Made by a program: the position numbers and the translations under genes. A DNA stretch of 64,000 bases, from contig NZ_JASBYU010000002.1 of NCBI RefSeq assembly GCF_029983815.1, positions 62,001-126,000 on the forward strand. The letters are read 5' to 3'. This document shows positions 44,343-53,568 of the stretch, piece by piece. The notes under the pieces are model-generated. The model was not told where the DNA came from, did no database searches, and saw only the letters and a program-made list of their open reading frames with translations. The DNA comes from Lagierella sp. (GTDB lineage Bacteria > Bacillota > Clostridia > Tissierellales > Peptoniphilaceae). Positions within the stretch are counted from its first letter, which is position 1; each line of letters starts with the position of its first letter.

Positions 44343-45623
44343 ATGATTAAAAGCATCATAGCTTTAATTGTGGCTATTGTCCTATGCCTGGTTCTAAATG
44401 AATTAAAGAAACGTAAGGTTTCATTCATGATTAGAATTTTACTTGCAACCGCTATGGGTGTGCTAGTAGGACTTGTTTTTAAAGGAAATACTGATTATGT
44501 AGCAATTTTTGGTCGAGTATTTGCCAGTCTTTTACAAGCATTTGTATTTCCGTTACTACTTTTCTCAATTATTAATACGGTATCTTCACTTGAAAGTACT
44601 GACAAATTGAGATCCTTAGGGGGAAAGACTATTGGTGTATTGGCACTTCATAATGTTTTAGGTTCTGTTCTTGCATTAGTGTTAGGTAAACTAGTTGGCT
44701 TGGGAATGAATGCAAATATGAAGATGAATGCTGCAGAAGAGGTGAGTGAAGTACCAGCTTTTGCGGATGTAGTCGTTAGCTTTTTTCCTAAAAATATAGT
44801 AGACAGTATGGTAAATAATAAGATAGTACCTATCGTAGTTTTTGCAATTATTATTGGTATAGTAGTTTTAAAATATCCTAAAAAAGAAGAAATTAAACCA
44901 TTTGTAGACTTCATTAAAGCAGGAAATAAAGTAATGAACAATATCATAGGAGATATTATAGAATTTACTCCTTATGCAGTATTATCATTATTAGCAAATC
45001 AAGTAGCTACCCTTGACTTGTCTTTTGTTAAGGAATTGTTATTCTTATTATTGATGGTTTATGTTGCATGTCTATTCCACACATTTGTTACATCTACTGT
45101 TATGTTGAGTTTGATTGGAAGACTAAATCCATTTAAATTCCAAAGAAAATTTTTCCCAGCTTGGTTAATTGCCTTTACCACTCAAAGTTCTATTGGTACA
45201 TTGCCAGCAAATATAAAAGAGCAAGAAAAAATGGGTGTTCCTGGAGAAATAGCTTCTTTCTCAGCATCCATAGGAACTACCTTTGGAATGCCAGGTTGTG
45301 CTTCAATTTGGCCGGTACTTTTAGCAATCTTCACAATAAATGCACTAAATATTCCATTTACAACTTCCCAATATGCAATTATGATTGGGTCAGCGCTATT
45401 TGCATCATTAGGAACCGTTGGTGTTCCTGGAACTGGAACCATTCAAGCTACAGCATTATTTGCTTCAATGGGATTACCTGTTGAAATGATTCTCGTATTA
45501 AGTCCAATTGCTGGTGTAGCAGATATGGGACGTACTTCAACAAATGTTCATGCTGGAGGCTCCACAGGTGTTATGGTTGCGGCTTTACAAAAAGAATTGG
45601 ATTTAGAGAAATACAACGCATAA
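44343..45623 (+). CDS. Dicarboxylate/amino acid:cation symporter (DAACS family)
   Basis: A 426-residue membrane protein with about eight helices plus two re-entrant loops. The serine-rich loop FTTQSSIGTLP, the GVPGTGTIQATALFASMGLP loop and the motif VADMGRTSTNVHAGG (D-x-x-R-T-x-x-N-V) are those of the glutamate/aspartate/cystine symporters. It imports acidic amino acids, cystine or C4-dicarboxylates with sodium or protons. Which substrate cannot be told. AAAGGAGATG precedes the start at a somewhat long distance. Confidence 0.92.
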   Translation: MIKSIIALIVAIVLCLVLNELKKRKVSFMIRILLATAMGVLVGLVFKGNTDYVAIFGRVFASLLQAFVFPLLLFSIINTVSSLESTDKLRSLGGKTIGVLALHNVLGSVLALVLGKLVGLGMNANMKMNAAEEVSEVPAFADVVVSFFPKNIVDSMVNNKIVPIVVFAIIIGIVVLKYPKKEEIKPFVDFIKAGNKVMNNIIGDIIEFTPYAVLSLLANQVATLDLSFVKELLFLLLMVYVACLFHTFVTSTVMLSLIGRLNPFKFQRKFFPAWLIAFTTQSSIGTLPANIKEQEKMGVPGEIASFSASIGTTFGMPGCASIWPVLLAIFTINALNIPFTTSQYAIMIGSALFASLGTVGVPGTGTIQATALFASMGLPVEMILVLSPIAGVADMGRTSTNVHAGGSTGVMVAALQKELDLEKYNA

Positions 45624-45729
45624 TACTATTATGGCAGAGACATTCAAATGTCTTTGTTCTCTATATTGTAATAGTTGATAATATTTATATATTAACAAAA
45701 ACTTAGACCTATATTTTAGACAAAAAGAA

Positions 45730-45756
45730 AAGGCAGAAGGATTTTCCTTCTGCCTT
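45730..45756. terminator. Terminator at the end of the glycine reductase operon
   Basis: AAGGCAGAAGGA (45730-45741) and TCCTTCTGCCTT (45745-45756) form a perfect 12-base stem. The A-rich run just before it becomes a T-run for the minus strand, so it ends the grd operon. Confidence 0.9.
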
Positions 45757-45768
45757 AATCATTCTATT

Positions 45769-46917
45769 TTAGATGAAACCTTTGTCTTTTAAGATTTCAG
45801 CTGATTTTTCGTGGTTAGCTGAACTAATCATTACGATTGGTCCTGTACATCCCATACCACTTTCAGCGTAAATTCCTTCTTTCCAAAGAGCTTGAACTGC
45901 ATCTTCTAAGTCAAGAATTTCAATTCCTGCTATAGAATCAGTTACGATTTCTTTTGGAGGAGCTTCTACAGTTTCTTCTTTTTCTCCAGCATCTTCTTTC
46001 TTAGGTTGTAATGAATCTAATACAACGTCGAAACAAGCGCCTTCAACTGCTTTGTATTCATCAGCAGTCACTTTGAAGAAATCTCCTCTTACAAGGTCTG
46101 CAGCGTATTTAATAGCATTTGCTATTACAGGAGCTCCTGAAGCTCTTGAAACTATGCAGATATTTCTGTCATAGTCTTTTCCAACTCCTGGACCATATCC
46201 AAATCCTGCAGCTTCGTAGCTTCCACCTGTGGAGAAGGCTGCGAACATCTTCATAAGGATATTTCCTGTCAATGAGTCGGTAACACATACATCAGGTACA
46301 CCTTGAAGTATGTCATTTCCTCTTAGAATAGCTCCACCGTCAGCTCTTGCTGATTCAGCGAATTCTAAGTCATAGCCATTAGCTATTAGGTTTTGTAATG
46401 CTCTTTCTACTTGTTTTGCTCCATCGACATTTAGAACACCAACTTGTGGTTTTTCAATTCCAAGGGATTTTGCAACTGCAACACCTGCAATAGTGTTTCT
46501 AACCATACCTTCAACTCTATTTAGAGCTGATGTACCAGTTGTAGTAGCAATAAGCATTTCTCTTCCTGTACTTGGAGCTACAACTCTACCTATAGTAGAA
46601 ACTCCAATAGGGAATGTGTAGTGTAATGTTACACAAGCGTCTATAACTTTTTTATCAAGTAGCTCTTCCATTTTCTTATGAGCTTCTTCTTCAGAAGAAA
46701 CTTCATGAGTTTCTAGATCGCAATTTTCTTGTTTAGGTCCAATTAGAACAACTTCGTGGGATGGGGATTTTGCAAGTCTTGCAGCTTCCAACATATTTTC
46801 CACGCCATGTTCTGAACCTAAAATAGTAAGACCGATTCTAGGTTTTTTTGCAAAGGAACCACTTTCGATTCCTTCAGCAATCTCTAAAAGAGCTTCTGCA
46901 ATAATATTCTTAGGCAT
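45769..46917 (-). CDS. grdD: Glycine reductase complex component C, alpha subunit (GrdD)
   Basis: A 382-residue protein of the PlsX/phosphate acetyl-butyryltransferase fold with LTILGSEHGVENM, FPIGVSTIGRVVAPSTG, ESARADGGAILRGNDI and MGCTGPIVMIS at the end. With GrdC it releases acetyl phosphate from the carboxymethyl-selenoether formed on GrdA. I set the start at 46917 because AGGAGTGG precedes that ATG; the frame could begin seven codons earlier inside grdC. Last gene of the operon. Confidence 0.95.
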   Translation of the reverse strand: MPKNIIAEALLEIAEGIESGSFAKKPRIGLTILGSEHGVENMLEAARLAKSPSHEVVLIGPKQENCDLETHEVSSEEEAHKKMEELLDKKVIDACVTLHYTFPIGVSTIGRVVAPSTGREMLIATTTGTSALNRVEGMVRNTIAGVAVAKSLGIEKPQVGVLNVDGAKQVERALQNLIANGYDLEFAESARADGGAILRGNDILQGVPDVCVTDSLTGNILMKMFAAFSTGGSYEAAGFGYGPGVGKDYDRNICIVSRASGAPVIANAIKYAADLVRGDFFKVTADEYKAVEGACFDVVLDSLQPKKEDAGEKEETVEAPPKEIVTDSIAGIEILDLEDAVQALWKEGIYAESGMGCTGPIVMISSANHEKSAEILKDKGFI

Positions 46918-46927
46918 ATAACCACTC

Positions 46928-48463
46928 CTATTCTGCAAGCATATTAGTTGCTAATTCTCTTAAGGATTCACCAATTATTTTTTTAATTTCTTCTCTTGAT
47001 ACTCCAGATTCTTCAGCTTCTTCGCCTTTATTTCTTTCAACTACGAAGGAAACACCATCAAATAGGTTAGTAAGTCTTCCTAGGAATAATGAACCTTTAC
47101 CAATGAACATTGCTCTGTTCTTATCACCAGTAGTTAAATCTTCAATACAGAATCCTACATAAGGTGCTCCTGAAGGGATGTGACCTTGAGTTGGAGCCCA
47201 ACCAGGTAAACCATAGTTTGTAGCAAATCCTGGGATATCAGTTCTTTGTAATGCTCCACCCTTAACACCTAGAGCAGCTATCATCTTGTAGTTAGCTTCT
47301 GGTACATTACCTGCTCCTGCTGGAACTGTAATGTCTGGGTTTTGCATTTCTACTGAGAATGTATCAATGTCAGTGATCTTTAAGTTTCCTTTATCTAGAC
47401 AGTTAGTAACTAGAGAGCTCATAACAGCTTGAGGTGAGGATCCAGTACCAACAGTGTGTTTTCCTGTTAAGTCTGTTCTGATGATAGGGGATACTCCGTC
47501 GTTCTTAGATATAACAACAGCGAAAGTACCAACTACGTCTTCAAGAACAGGATAGTCTTTTTTAACGTGGTCTTTAGCGTTCATACCAAGTTTTGCAGTT
47601 GAACCACCTGCAACAACAAGTACGTTATCATAAACTCCAGCTTCTACTAATGAAGCAGCTTGGATAAATGAGTGGATAGGAGCAGCACAGAATCCTCTTG
47701 TATCGGAACCAGATGCATTAACCAATCCAACTTTTTCAGCAATAGCCTTAGCGAAGTTACCGCCACCTCTTTGGTTAACGTCCCCGCAGGCTTCTTCTGA
47801 ACATTCTATAACATAATCTATCTCTTCTTTTGTTACCTTATCTTGTGCTTGGAACATGTAGTCAGCGCAAAGTACTGCTGAAGCTTTTGATACAAGGTTT
47901 TCAAACATTGTGTGAGCACTTAAGTTAACGTCTACATCATGGGCTTGTTTAATAAGTCCAACTAGTTTGCCTTCCATGTAAAGTCCTTCAGCTTTGTGTT
48001 CGTCAATTAGATGTTTGTCAGCTTCGATATCGGAAGCTTTTGCATTTGCGAATGACTCAGCTAAGTGAGGATAGTTTTCTTCTAATTTAGGTTTTACAGA
48101 TTCGATGAACTCTTCAGATAATTCAACTAATTCAAAAGAGTCACATGCTTTAATAGCAGCAATAAATTCGTCTTGAGGTACGATTTCTCCAAATCTACCT
48201 TTTCTTTCTCCCTTGCATTCTTTATCGAACCAAGGTAAATCATGTTTTTGTAATTCTTCAGGTCTAAGATTACCAATGTAAACTTGGTTAGGTAAGTAAT
48301 TTACCACTTCTTCATAAGTTCTAATGTGGTCTCCAACTTTTTGTAAGAATTCAGAACCAGGGTTAGTAACTCTTTCAGTTGAAGTAGTGGAACCGTTTTG
48401 TATAATCATATCTGGTGTATGAACTAATACAAATCCGGCACTTTTAAATACAGGAAATGACAT
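46928..48463 (-). CDS. grdC: Glycine reductase complex component C, beta subunit (GrdC)
   Basis: A 511-residue protein with a thiolase/KAS III-like fold: VNASGSDTRGFCAAPIHS contains the expected active cysteine, with VVAGGSTAKLGMNA and GTGSSPQAVMSSLVTNCL further on. It takes the acetyl group from selenoprotein A as a thioester and passes it to GrdD for phosphorolysis. The start follows AATGGAGG. A strong hairpin lies just upstream between grdB and grdC. Confidence 0.95.
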   Translation of the reverse strand: MSFPVFKSAGFVLVHTPDMIIQNGSTTSTERVTNPGSEFLQKVGDHIRTYEEVVNYLPNQVYIGNLRPEELQKHDLPWFDKECKGERKGRFGEIVPQDEFIAAIKACDSFELVELSEEFIESVKPKLEENYPHLAESFANAKASDIEADKHLIDEHKAEGLYMEGKLVGLIKQAHDVDVNLSAHTMFENLVSKASAVLCADYMFQAQDKVTKEEIDYVIECSEEACGDVNQRGGGNFAKAIAEKVGLVNASGSDTRGFCAAPIHSFIQAASLVEAGVYDNVLVVAGGSTAKLGMNAKDHVKKDYPVLEDVVGTFAVVISKNDGVSPIIRTDLTGKHTVGTGSSPQAVMSSLVTNCLDKGNLKITDIDTFSVEMQNPDITVPAGAGNVPEANYKMIAALGVKGGALQRTDIPGFATNYGLPGWAPTQGHIPSGAPYVGFCIEDLTTGDKNRAMFIGKGSLFLGRLTNLFDGVSFVVERNKGEEAEESGVSREEIKKIIGESLRELATNMLAE

Positions 48464-48487
48464 AAAAAAACCTCCATTTTAATTATA

Positions 48488-48513
48488 GATTCTGCCCCAT
48501 TAGGGGCAGAATC
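48488..48513. promoter_or_regulatory. Strong hairpin between grdB and grdC
   Basis: GATTCTGCCCC and GGGGCAGAATC form a perfect 11-base stem around four bases. On the operon (minus) strand it is not followed by a T-run, so it is more likely an RNA processing or stability element than a terminator. On the plus strand six Ts follow, so it would stop antisense transcription. Confidence 0.6.
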
Positions 48514-48548
48514 ATTTTTTAGTTATATTATCTAAAAGATTAAATTAA

Positions 48549-49859
48549 TTAATCTTCAAAAACAGTTTGATCGTCGACAGGAGTTGTTAAAGCATTAAGA
48601 GCTTTTTCAACGATATGTCTTCTAAGATCTTTCTCTTCCTTAGGATCCAATGCAGGATTTCCTAATGGGTGAGGGATCGCAATAGCAGGTACTATTCTGT
48701 TAGCTCCTACTGTTAATGAGATAGGAACTACTGTACAGATGTGGACTACAGGAATACCTGTTGCTTCAATTTCTTTTACCATTGTTGCACCGCAACGTGT
48801 ACAAGTACCTCACGTAGAAGTCAAGATAACTGCATCTACGTTATCAGCTTTTAATTTTTCACCGATTTCAGCAGCAAATTTCTTTGCAGAAGCAACTGCT
48901 GTACCGTTTCCTACTGTAGAGTAGAAGTAATCGTATAACTTACCGATCTTACCTTCTTTTTCCATTTCTCTTAAAATGTCCACAGGGATTACTCTGTCTG
49001 CGTCTTCGTTTGCATATACAGGGTCATGACCACCGTGAGCAGTTTCGTGAGTTTCAGAATTTAGGTCATCAATACCTGCGATTGAGTATTCACCATACTT
49101 AGAAGCAGATGATGATTCGATTCTGTCTGGGTTTCTTTTAGGAACAATACCCCCTGAAGTTACTATAGCAATAGTAGCTTTAGATAAGTCAGTTAGTGCT
49201 GGACTAGGTTCAACTCTGTCGAAGGAAGGCATTGGATATTCAGTAACGAACTCTTCGCCTTTGATCTTCTTAACAAGCATATCAACAGCTCTTTCAGATC
49301 CTCTTTTTTCAGCGAAGTAGTTAACTCTTACTCCTCTTTCGATATATCCTTCTTCTTCAGGTCCAAGAACTTCTTCGTTAAGAGCAAGCTTTCTAGCTAA
49401 TTTTGCAATAGCAGGAAGTGCTTTTCTCATACCTGCAGCTGAGTTAGCTGTAGAGATTATATATACATCCTTCTTGAACATGTCTGCACCTGGGTTTTCC
49501 ACGTACATACCTGTGATTGAAGGGATGTTAAGTTCTTCTTTAACCATTTTAGTAACAGTACCAGCAGCAACACCATAACGTCCAGCGTTGAAAGCAGGTC
49601 CTGCGATAAATAGATCAGGTTCAAAAGATTTTATCATATCTAAAACCTCTTTACTTGCTGATTCCATATTTTCTCCAAAGTAACTGTCACCACATACAAC
49701 AGTTCCAACTACTTCGAAGCCTTCTCCTAGTTTTGACCCTAATTGTTTACTAACTGGAGGTAACTCTTCAGCAATGAAAGGCGCTATGTCGGCCTTTTCT
49801 TCGCCACCAATTCCTGCGAAGAATTGGTTAATATAATGCACGACTCTAATATCCGCCAT
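48549..49859 (-). CDS. grdB: Glycine reductase component B, selenoprotein subunit GrdB (UGA = Sec)
   Basis: A 436-residue selenoprotein read through an in-frame TGA at 48812-48810 as Sec350. The context is LTSTUGTCTRCGATMV, matching the known U-x-x-C-x-x-C site of GrdB. Upstream are HYINQFFAGIGGEEKAD and PAFNAGRYGVAAG. Conventional translation would split the gene into a 349-residue piece and an unrelated-looking 77-residue piece. GrdB, with GrdE, binds glycine as a Schiff base and transfers the carboxymethyl group to GrdA. The ribosome site AAGGAGG is directly upstream. Confidence 0.97.
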
Positions 49860-49899
49860 TAATACATCCTCCTTTTTTAAAAGTGTTTTTTATAATATA

Positions 49900-50358
49900 T
49901 TATCCTCTGATTTCTTCCATTTCGCCAGCGATTTCGTCAACGTCAAGAACCATTTCCATCATTCCGATTTGCTCGTCATATACTTCTGGATCGAATTCAG
50001 CCTTTAGAGCTTCTTCGATTACGTGGTAAACTGCTAAGTTAAGTTCCACACCAGCTAGAGGACCAGCGAATGTAGGGTCTCCAGTTGTAACAGTTTCAGC
50101 TGCTAAACCTGCAGCTTCTGCCTCGCCACCACCTAAAATAACCACTAGATTTTCAGCACCAAATTTTTCTGCTGCTTCCTTAATTCTCTTTTGGTTTTCT
50201 AGGTCCATAGCTCCGGCACTAGTTCAGACGAAACATTCAGTAGACGCGAATACTACTTCTGTATTTGGAACAGTGTTAACACACTCTTCAATAGCAGGAG
50301 CAGGAATTCCGTCACGGTCGCCGATGATCAAAATCTTTTTGTTTTCTAATATACTCAT
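49900..50358 (-). CDS. grdA: Glycine reductase selenoprotein A (GrdA, UGA = Sec)
   Basis: A 152-residue selenoprotein. From ATG 50358 (AGGAGG upstream) the frame reads MSILENKKILIIGDRDGIPA and reaches an in-frame TGA at 50226-50224, read as Sec45 in the redox motif CFVU, followed by TSAGAMDLENQ and the GGGEAEAAGLAAETVT region. The UGA-proximal bases can form a weak hairpin expected for a bacterial SECIS, but I cannot confirm it. GrdA carries the substrate selenoether between components B and C and is re-reduced by thioredoxin. Standard gene callers would begin at 50208 and lose the active site. Confidence 0.97.
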
Positions 50359-50439
50359 GACATCCTCCTGTTTAATTTATTTGTTTGTTAGTTTTTTTAG
50401 TTTATTTGTTTAGTTTGTTTTAAGTTGTTTGATTCAGAA
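50359..50439 (-). other. G-poor spacer between grdE and grdA
   Basis: On the transcribed strand this stretch is almost only A, C and T (repeats such as CAAACTAAACAAATAAAC) until the ribosome site of grdA. Such RNA cannot fold well. It may keep the grdA start free of structure. Confidence 0.5.
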
Positions 50440-51726
50440 TTAATAACCTTTTGCTGTTAAATAATTGAATCCAGTTTCGTTAGTTGCACCTGTAATAGCT
50501 TGGATTTCAACTTCGATAGTTCCATCTTCTCTTAGGGAACCCTTAGCTCCACCAGCTATGATGTCAACAAATTCCACATGTCCTATAATCTTATCTAACT
50601 TAGGAAGTACTACAACTTGGTTAGCATTTCCACCAGTAACTACGGCATTTGCTTTTTCATCAGCGTCTGCTAATGATTGAGAAGCACCGTCTCTACCAGC
50701 ATATTCGTCAGTTACGATTACTGTCTTAACACCCTTGTTTTCAATCTTCTTACAGTTCATTATCAAGTCAGTGTCAGGGTTACCGAAACCTTCTTGAGAA
50801 ACTATAACTGCGTCAACTCCAAGATATTCAACTAATTTTGAAGTCCAGTTAGAAGATCTTTCCTTATCCATTAGATATACGTTCTCGTTAGTAATTATTA
50901 CACCTAAGAAGTTGTAATCTTTACCATGTCTTGCATAAAGGTCTTCAATTACACCATTATTTAAGTGAACGTAAGTTGGGTTCTTATCGCATGCAGATAC
51001 ACAGTTACCGCTTACGATAGCTCCATCCATGATCTCAGTAGGGTAAAGGATAGTAGGTACTATTTGTTTAGCATCTACACCATATACGTATGTGTCATGT
51101 AGCAAACCTTGAGTTTGTAGCATGTATACGTAAGCTACCTTTGGAAGATCTGGATATTCGTTGATTTGCTCTAACAATGGTTTAGTTTCATAAGTTGCAA
51201 CTTCATCAGGAGTTATATCTCTTGCAAGTTCTCCTAAATAGTTAGCAGCCTTAAGACCAATCATTCTTATAGCATTTTCGTGCACATGTTGTTTAATACC
51301 ATCAACAGGTTCAGCTATAACAACTAAGTTAATAGTCTTTGAGAATGGTGTATATTCAGCACCTTCTCCAACCATGTCAATAATACCTTCTTGGAAACCA
51401 ACTATCTTACCAGTAGTAACGACAGCCATTCCCTTAAGAGCATGTGTCTTGCCTTCACCAACGGTATCAACTTTATTAAGGATTCCTGGGAATATAGCTC
51501 CAGGGCCTTCAACCTTAACTCTAGGTTCAAGAACATCCTTAACTGGAGTTATTCTTACGCTTTCGCCAGGTTTTGCAATATCAAAGTCAATTGATTTGAT
51601 ATGCTCGTCCCCGCCGACAGCTTCTAATAACTCATCCTTATTTACATAAAGGATACCGTCTTCGATTTTTGATGAATCAGAAAATTGGACATCTTTAATA
51701 AAGATTTTACCTAATTCTAATTTCAT
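50440..51726 (-). CDS. grdE: Glycine reductase component B, alpha/beta prepeptide (GrdE)
   Basis: A 428-residue proprotein. The cleavage motif SGNCVSACDKNPTYVHLN lies near residue 242; the family is split before this cysteine to give two chains, the second with an N-terminal pyruvoyl group that binds glycine. Early motifs are GPGAIFPG and QEGIIDMVGEGAEYTPFS. With GrdB it forms the substrate-specific component B for glycine (rather than sarcosine or betaine, whose GrdF/GrdH differ). Starts 58 bases after trxB with AGGTGTGG. Confidence 0.95.
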   Translation of the reverse strand: MKLELGKIFIKDVQFSDSSKIEDGILYVNKDELLEAVGGDEHIKSIDFDIAKPGESVRITPVKDVLEPRVKVEGPGAIFPGILNKVDTVGEGKTHALKGMAVVTTGKIVGFQEGIIDMVGEGAEYTPFSKTINLVVIAEPVDGIKQHVHENAIRMIGLKAANYLGELARDITPDEVATYETKPLLEQINEYPDLPKVAYVYMLQTQGLLHDTYVYGVDAKQIVPTILYPTEIMDGAIVSGNCVSACDKNPTYVHLNNGVIEDLYARHGKDYNFLGVIITNENVYLMDKERSSNWTSKLVEYLGVDAVIVSQEGFGNPDTDLIMNCKKIENKGVKTVIVTDEYAGRDGASQSLADADEKANAVVTGGNANQVVVLPKLDKIIGHVEFVDIIAGGAKGSLREDGTIEVEIQAITGATNETGFNYLTAKGY

Positions 51727-51784
51727 ACCACACCTCCGACTAAAATTTTATATATAAAACACCACAATTGGTGAATTATGCAAT

Positions 51785-52723
51785 TTAAAAGTTTTCTGTA
51801 ATATATTTTTCAGCGCTAATTGCAGCTATTGCTCCATCAGCGGCTGCAGTAACAATTTGCCTAACAGATTTGGCTCTGATGTCACCGGCAGCAAAAACCC
51901 CAGGGACCTTTGTCTCCATCTCCCTGTTAGTTAGTATATACCCGTTTTCCAGGCCACTAAACTCACCGAGAAATTGACTATTTGGCTTAGAACCAATGAA
52001 AACAAACACTCCAAAGGTTGGATCTCCCTCTTTAACACAGAATTCCGTCTCTTGTCCGGACTCTGAATTTTTAAAGATTACAGACTTGACTAGGCCATCA
52101 CCTTTGATTTCTTGAATTTCCTCTTGAGGAAGAAATTCTATCTTCTCATTTTTCCTGGCCCTTTCCAGAATAACTGGAGTCACTTTAGAAAGGTCTTTTC
52201 TATGAGCCAGATAAACTTTCTTGCCAAACTTGGTAAGTTCAATTGCCTCTTCAAAGGCAGAGTTTCCGCTTCCAATAACTAGAATTTCCAGTCCTTGGAA
52301 AAATGAACCATCACAGGTTGCACAGTAGGAAACGCCCTTTCCAGAAAATTCATCTTCACCGGGAATTCCAAGTTTTCTTCTAGTTGCTCCCGTAGCAATT
52401 ACAACTGTCTTGGCCTTGTAGGTTTCTGTCTCACATACGACCGTCTTTATTTTATCATTAAGCTCCAATTTTGCAACCTTATTTTTAATAATTTCACAAC
52501 CGAAGCTTTCTGCTTGTTCTTTAAATCTGTTTGTAAGGGACATTCCCGTTGAAATCTCTGAAGATCCAGGGTAGTTTTCAATGCTTCCAGTCAAAAACAT
52601 CTGACCGCCCATACTGTCCTTTTCAAGAACCAAGGTTTTAAGTTTTGCCCTTGAAGCATAAAGTCCGCAGCTTAGTCCAGCGGGACCTCCGCCAACAATA
52701 ATAATATCATATATATTATCCAT
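51785..52723 (-). CDS. trxB: Thioredoxin reductase of the glycine reductase operon
   Basis: A 312-residue flavoprotein with the FAD motif IVGGGPAGLSCGLYASRA, the redox-active disulfide SYCATCDG, a nucleotide-binding site VIGSGNSAFEEA and the C-terminal FAGDIRAKSVRQIVTAAADG. It supplies electrons for recycling selenoprotein A via thioredoxin. The start at 52723 uses GAGGACAAA upstream; the open frame runs 12 codons further. No trxA gene follows, although trxA commonly sits in this position in related operons. Confidence 0.93.
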   Translation of the reverse strand: MDNIYDIIIVGGGPAGLSCGLYASRAKLKTLVLEKDSMGGQMFLTGSIENYPGSSEISTGMSLTNRFKEQAESFGCEIIKNKVAKLELNDKIKTVVCETETYKAKTVVIATGATRRKLGIPGEDEFSGKGVSYCATCDGSFFQGLEILVIGSGNSAFEEAIELTKFGKKVYLAHRKDLSKVTPVILERARKNEKIEFLPQEEIQEIKGDGLVKSVIFKNSESGQETEFCVKEGDPTFGVFVFIGSKPNSQFLGEFSGLENGYILTNREMETKVPGVFAAGDIRAKSVRQIVTAAADGAIAAISAEKYITENF

Positions 52724-52739
52724 TTTGTCCTCGAACTCC

Positions 52740-53105
52740 TTAAATTCTTTCGATTGCATTGTCGATTAAGTCTTTATCGATAACCTGAAAGTCGTCTAAG
52801 ATATCGGGAGTCCATTTAAAATGTTTGTTCATTTTGTAGAACTTTTCAGCGGTCACTATGGCATCTTCCACAAGGGTTACAGAATTGTAGTCAAGTTTTT
52901 TTCCTTCCTTTAATACAATGGTTCTGTATAGAGTCTCATATGGCTTTACAGAACCGTATAGGGGATGGGTTAAAACTTCATAACCGGAATGTACAAGATT
53001 TCTTGTCGCCTTTAATACTGATAGATAATCTTCTTCCAAGTATCTCACTTCAAAGCCTTCTTTTTGAAATCCTAAAAACTTAGGATTATTTGTAACGATT
53101 AACAT
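52740..53105 (-). CDS. grdX: GrdX protein
   Basis: A 121-residue protein opening MLIVTNNPKFLGFQKEGFEV with HPLYGSVKPYETLYRTIVL, matching GrdX, a small protein of unknown function found at the start of glycine and other reductase operons. The start at 53105 follows AGAGG; two codons further upstream are open with a GTG. It is the first gene after the glycine riboswitch. Confidence 0.9.
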   Translation of the reverse strand: MLIVTNNPKFLGFQKEGFEVRYLEEDYLSVLKATRNLVHSGYEVLTHPLYGSVKPYETLYRTIVLKEGKKLDYNSVTLVEDAIVTAEKFYKMNKHFKWTPDILDDFQVIDKDLIDNAIERI

Positions 53106-53172
53106 AGACACCTCTTCATAAGATTTATCACTTAATTAATACAAATAGGCAATAACTGAATTTTTTTGTAGT

Positions 53173-53215
53173 CAAAAAAAACGACAGAAAAGATAATGCC
53201 ATCTTATCCTCTGTC
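53173..53215 (-). terminator. Expression-platform terminator of the glycine riboswitch
   Basis: On the minus strand GACAGAGGATAAGA pairs with the complementary arm ATTATCTTTTCTGTC (with small bulges) and is followed by eight Ts. It lies between the aptamer and grdX and is the likely switch point. Confidence 0.85.
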
Positions 53216-53218
53216 GCT

Positions 53219-53335
53219 AACTTCAGAATCCAGTCCCGTCGCAGTCCTTTTACCTGAGAATTTCAAGATGCTATTGGCAGTAGCTTCTCTTGTCCCTTCG
53301 GTCTCCTAAGAGTCTCCCACGACGATCATACCGTA
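53219..53335 (-). ncRNA. Glycine riboswitch aptamer upstream of the grd operon
   Basis: Minus-strand sequence contains GGGAGACT, ACCGAAGGGACAAG, TTCTCAGGTAAAAGGACTG and GACGGGACTGGA in the order and spacing of the glycine (gcvT-type) aptamer. Only one full aptamer is clear. Glycine binding would decide whether the terminator next to it forms, making the operon respond to its substrate. Consistent with glycine riboswitches of glycine-using anaerobes. Confidence 0.88.
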
Positions 53336-53369
53336 TATTGATTTAGTTATTTCCTTAACTTGCAAAATA

Positions 53370-53398
53370 ATCATAGCACGAGATTGTCAAAAAGTCAA
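53370..53398 (-). promoter_or_regulatory. Promoter of the grd operon
   Basis: Minus-strand TTGACT (53398-53393), a 17-base spacer and TATGAT (53375-53370), about 30 bases before the riboswitch. The divergent selA start is about 170 bases away; its own extended -10 TGTTATAAT ends at 53539. Confidence 0.8.
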
Positions 53399-53568
53399 CA
53401 AATTTGAGTTTTTAGCGAAATATTTATTAAAATATTACAAAAATGTCAAAATTGATGAAAATAATTAATAAATCTTCTTAAACCTTTTAAGTTATTAGAT
53501 TATCCATTACACTAAATACAGATACTGTTTTGTTATAATAATGATATAAACATCGATAGGAGATATAA

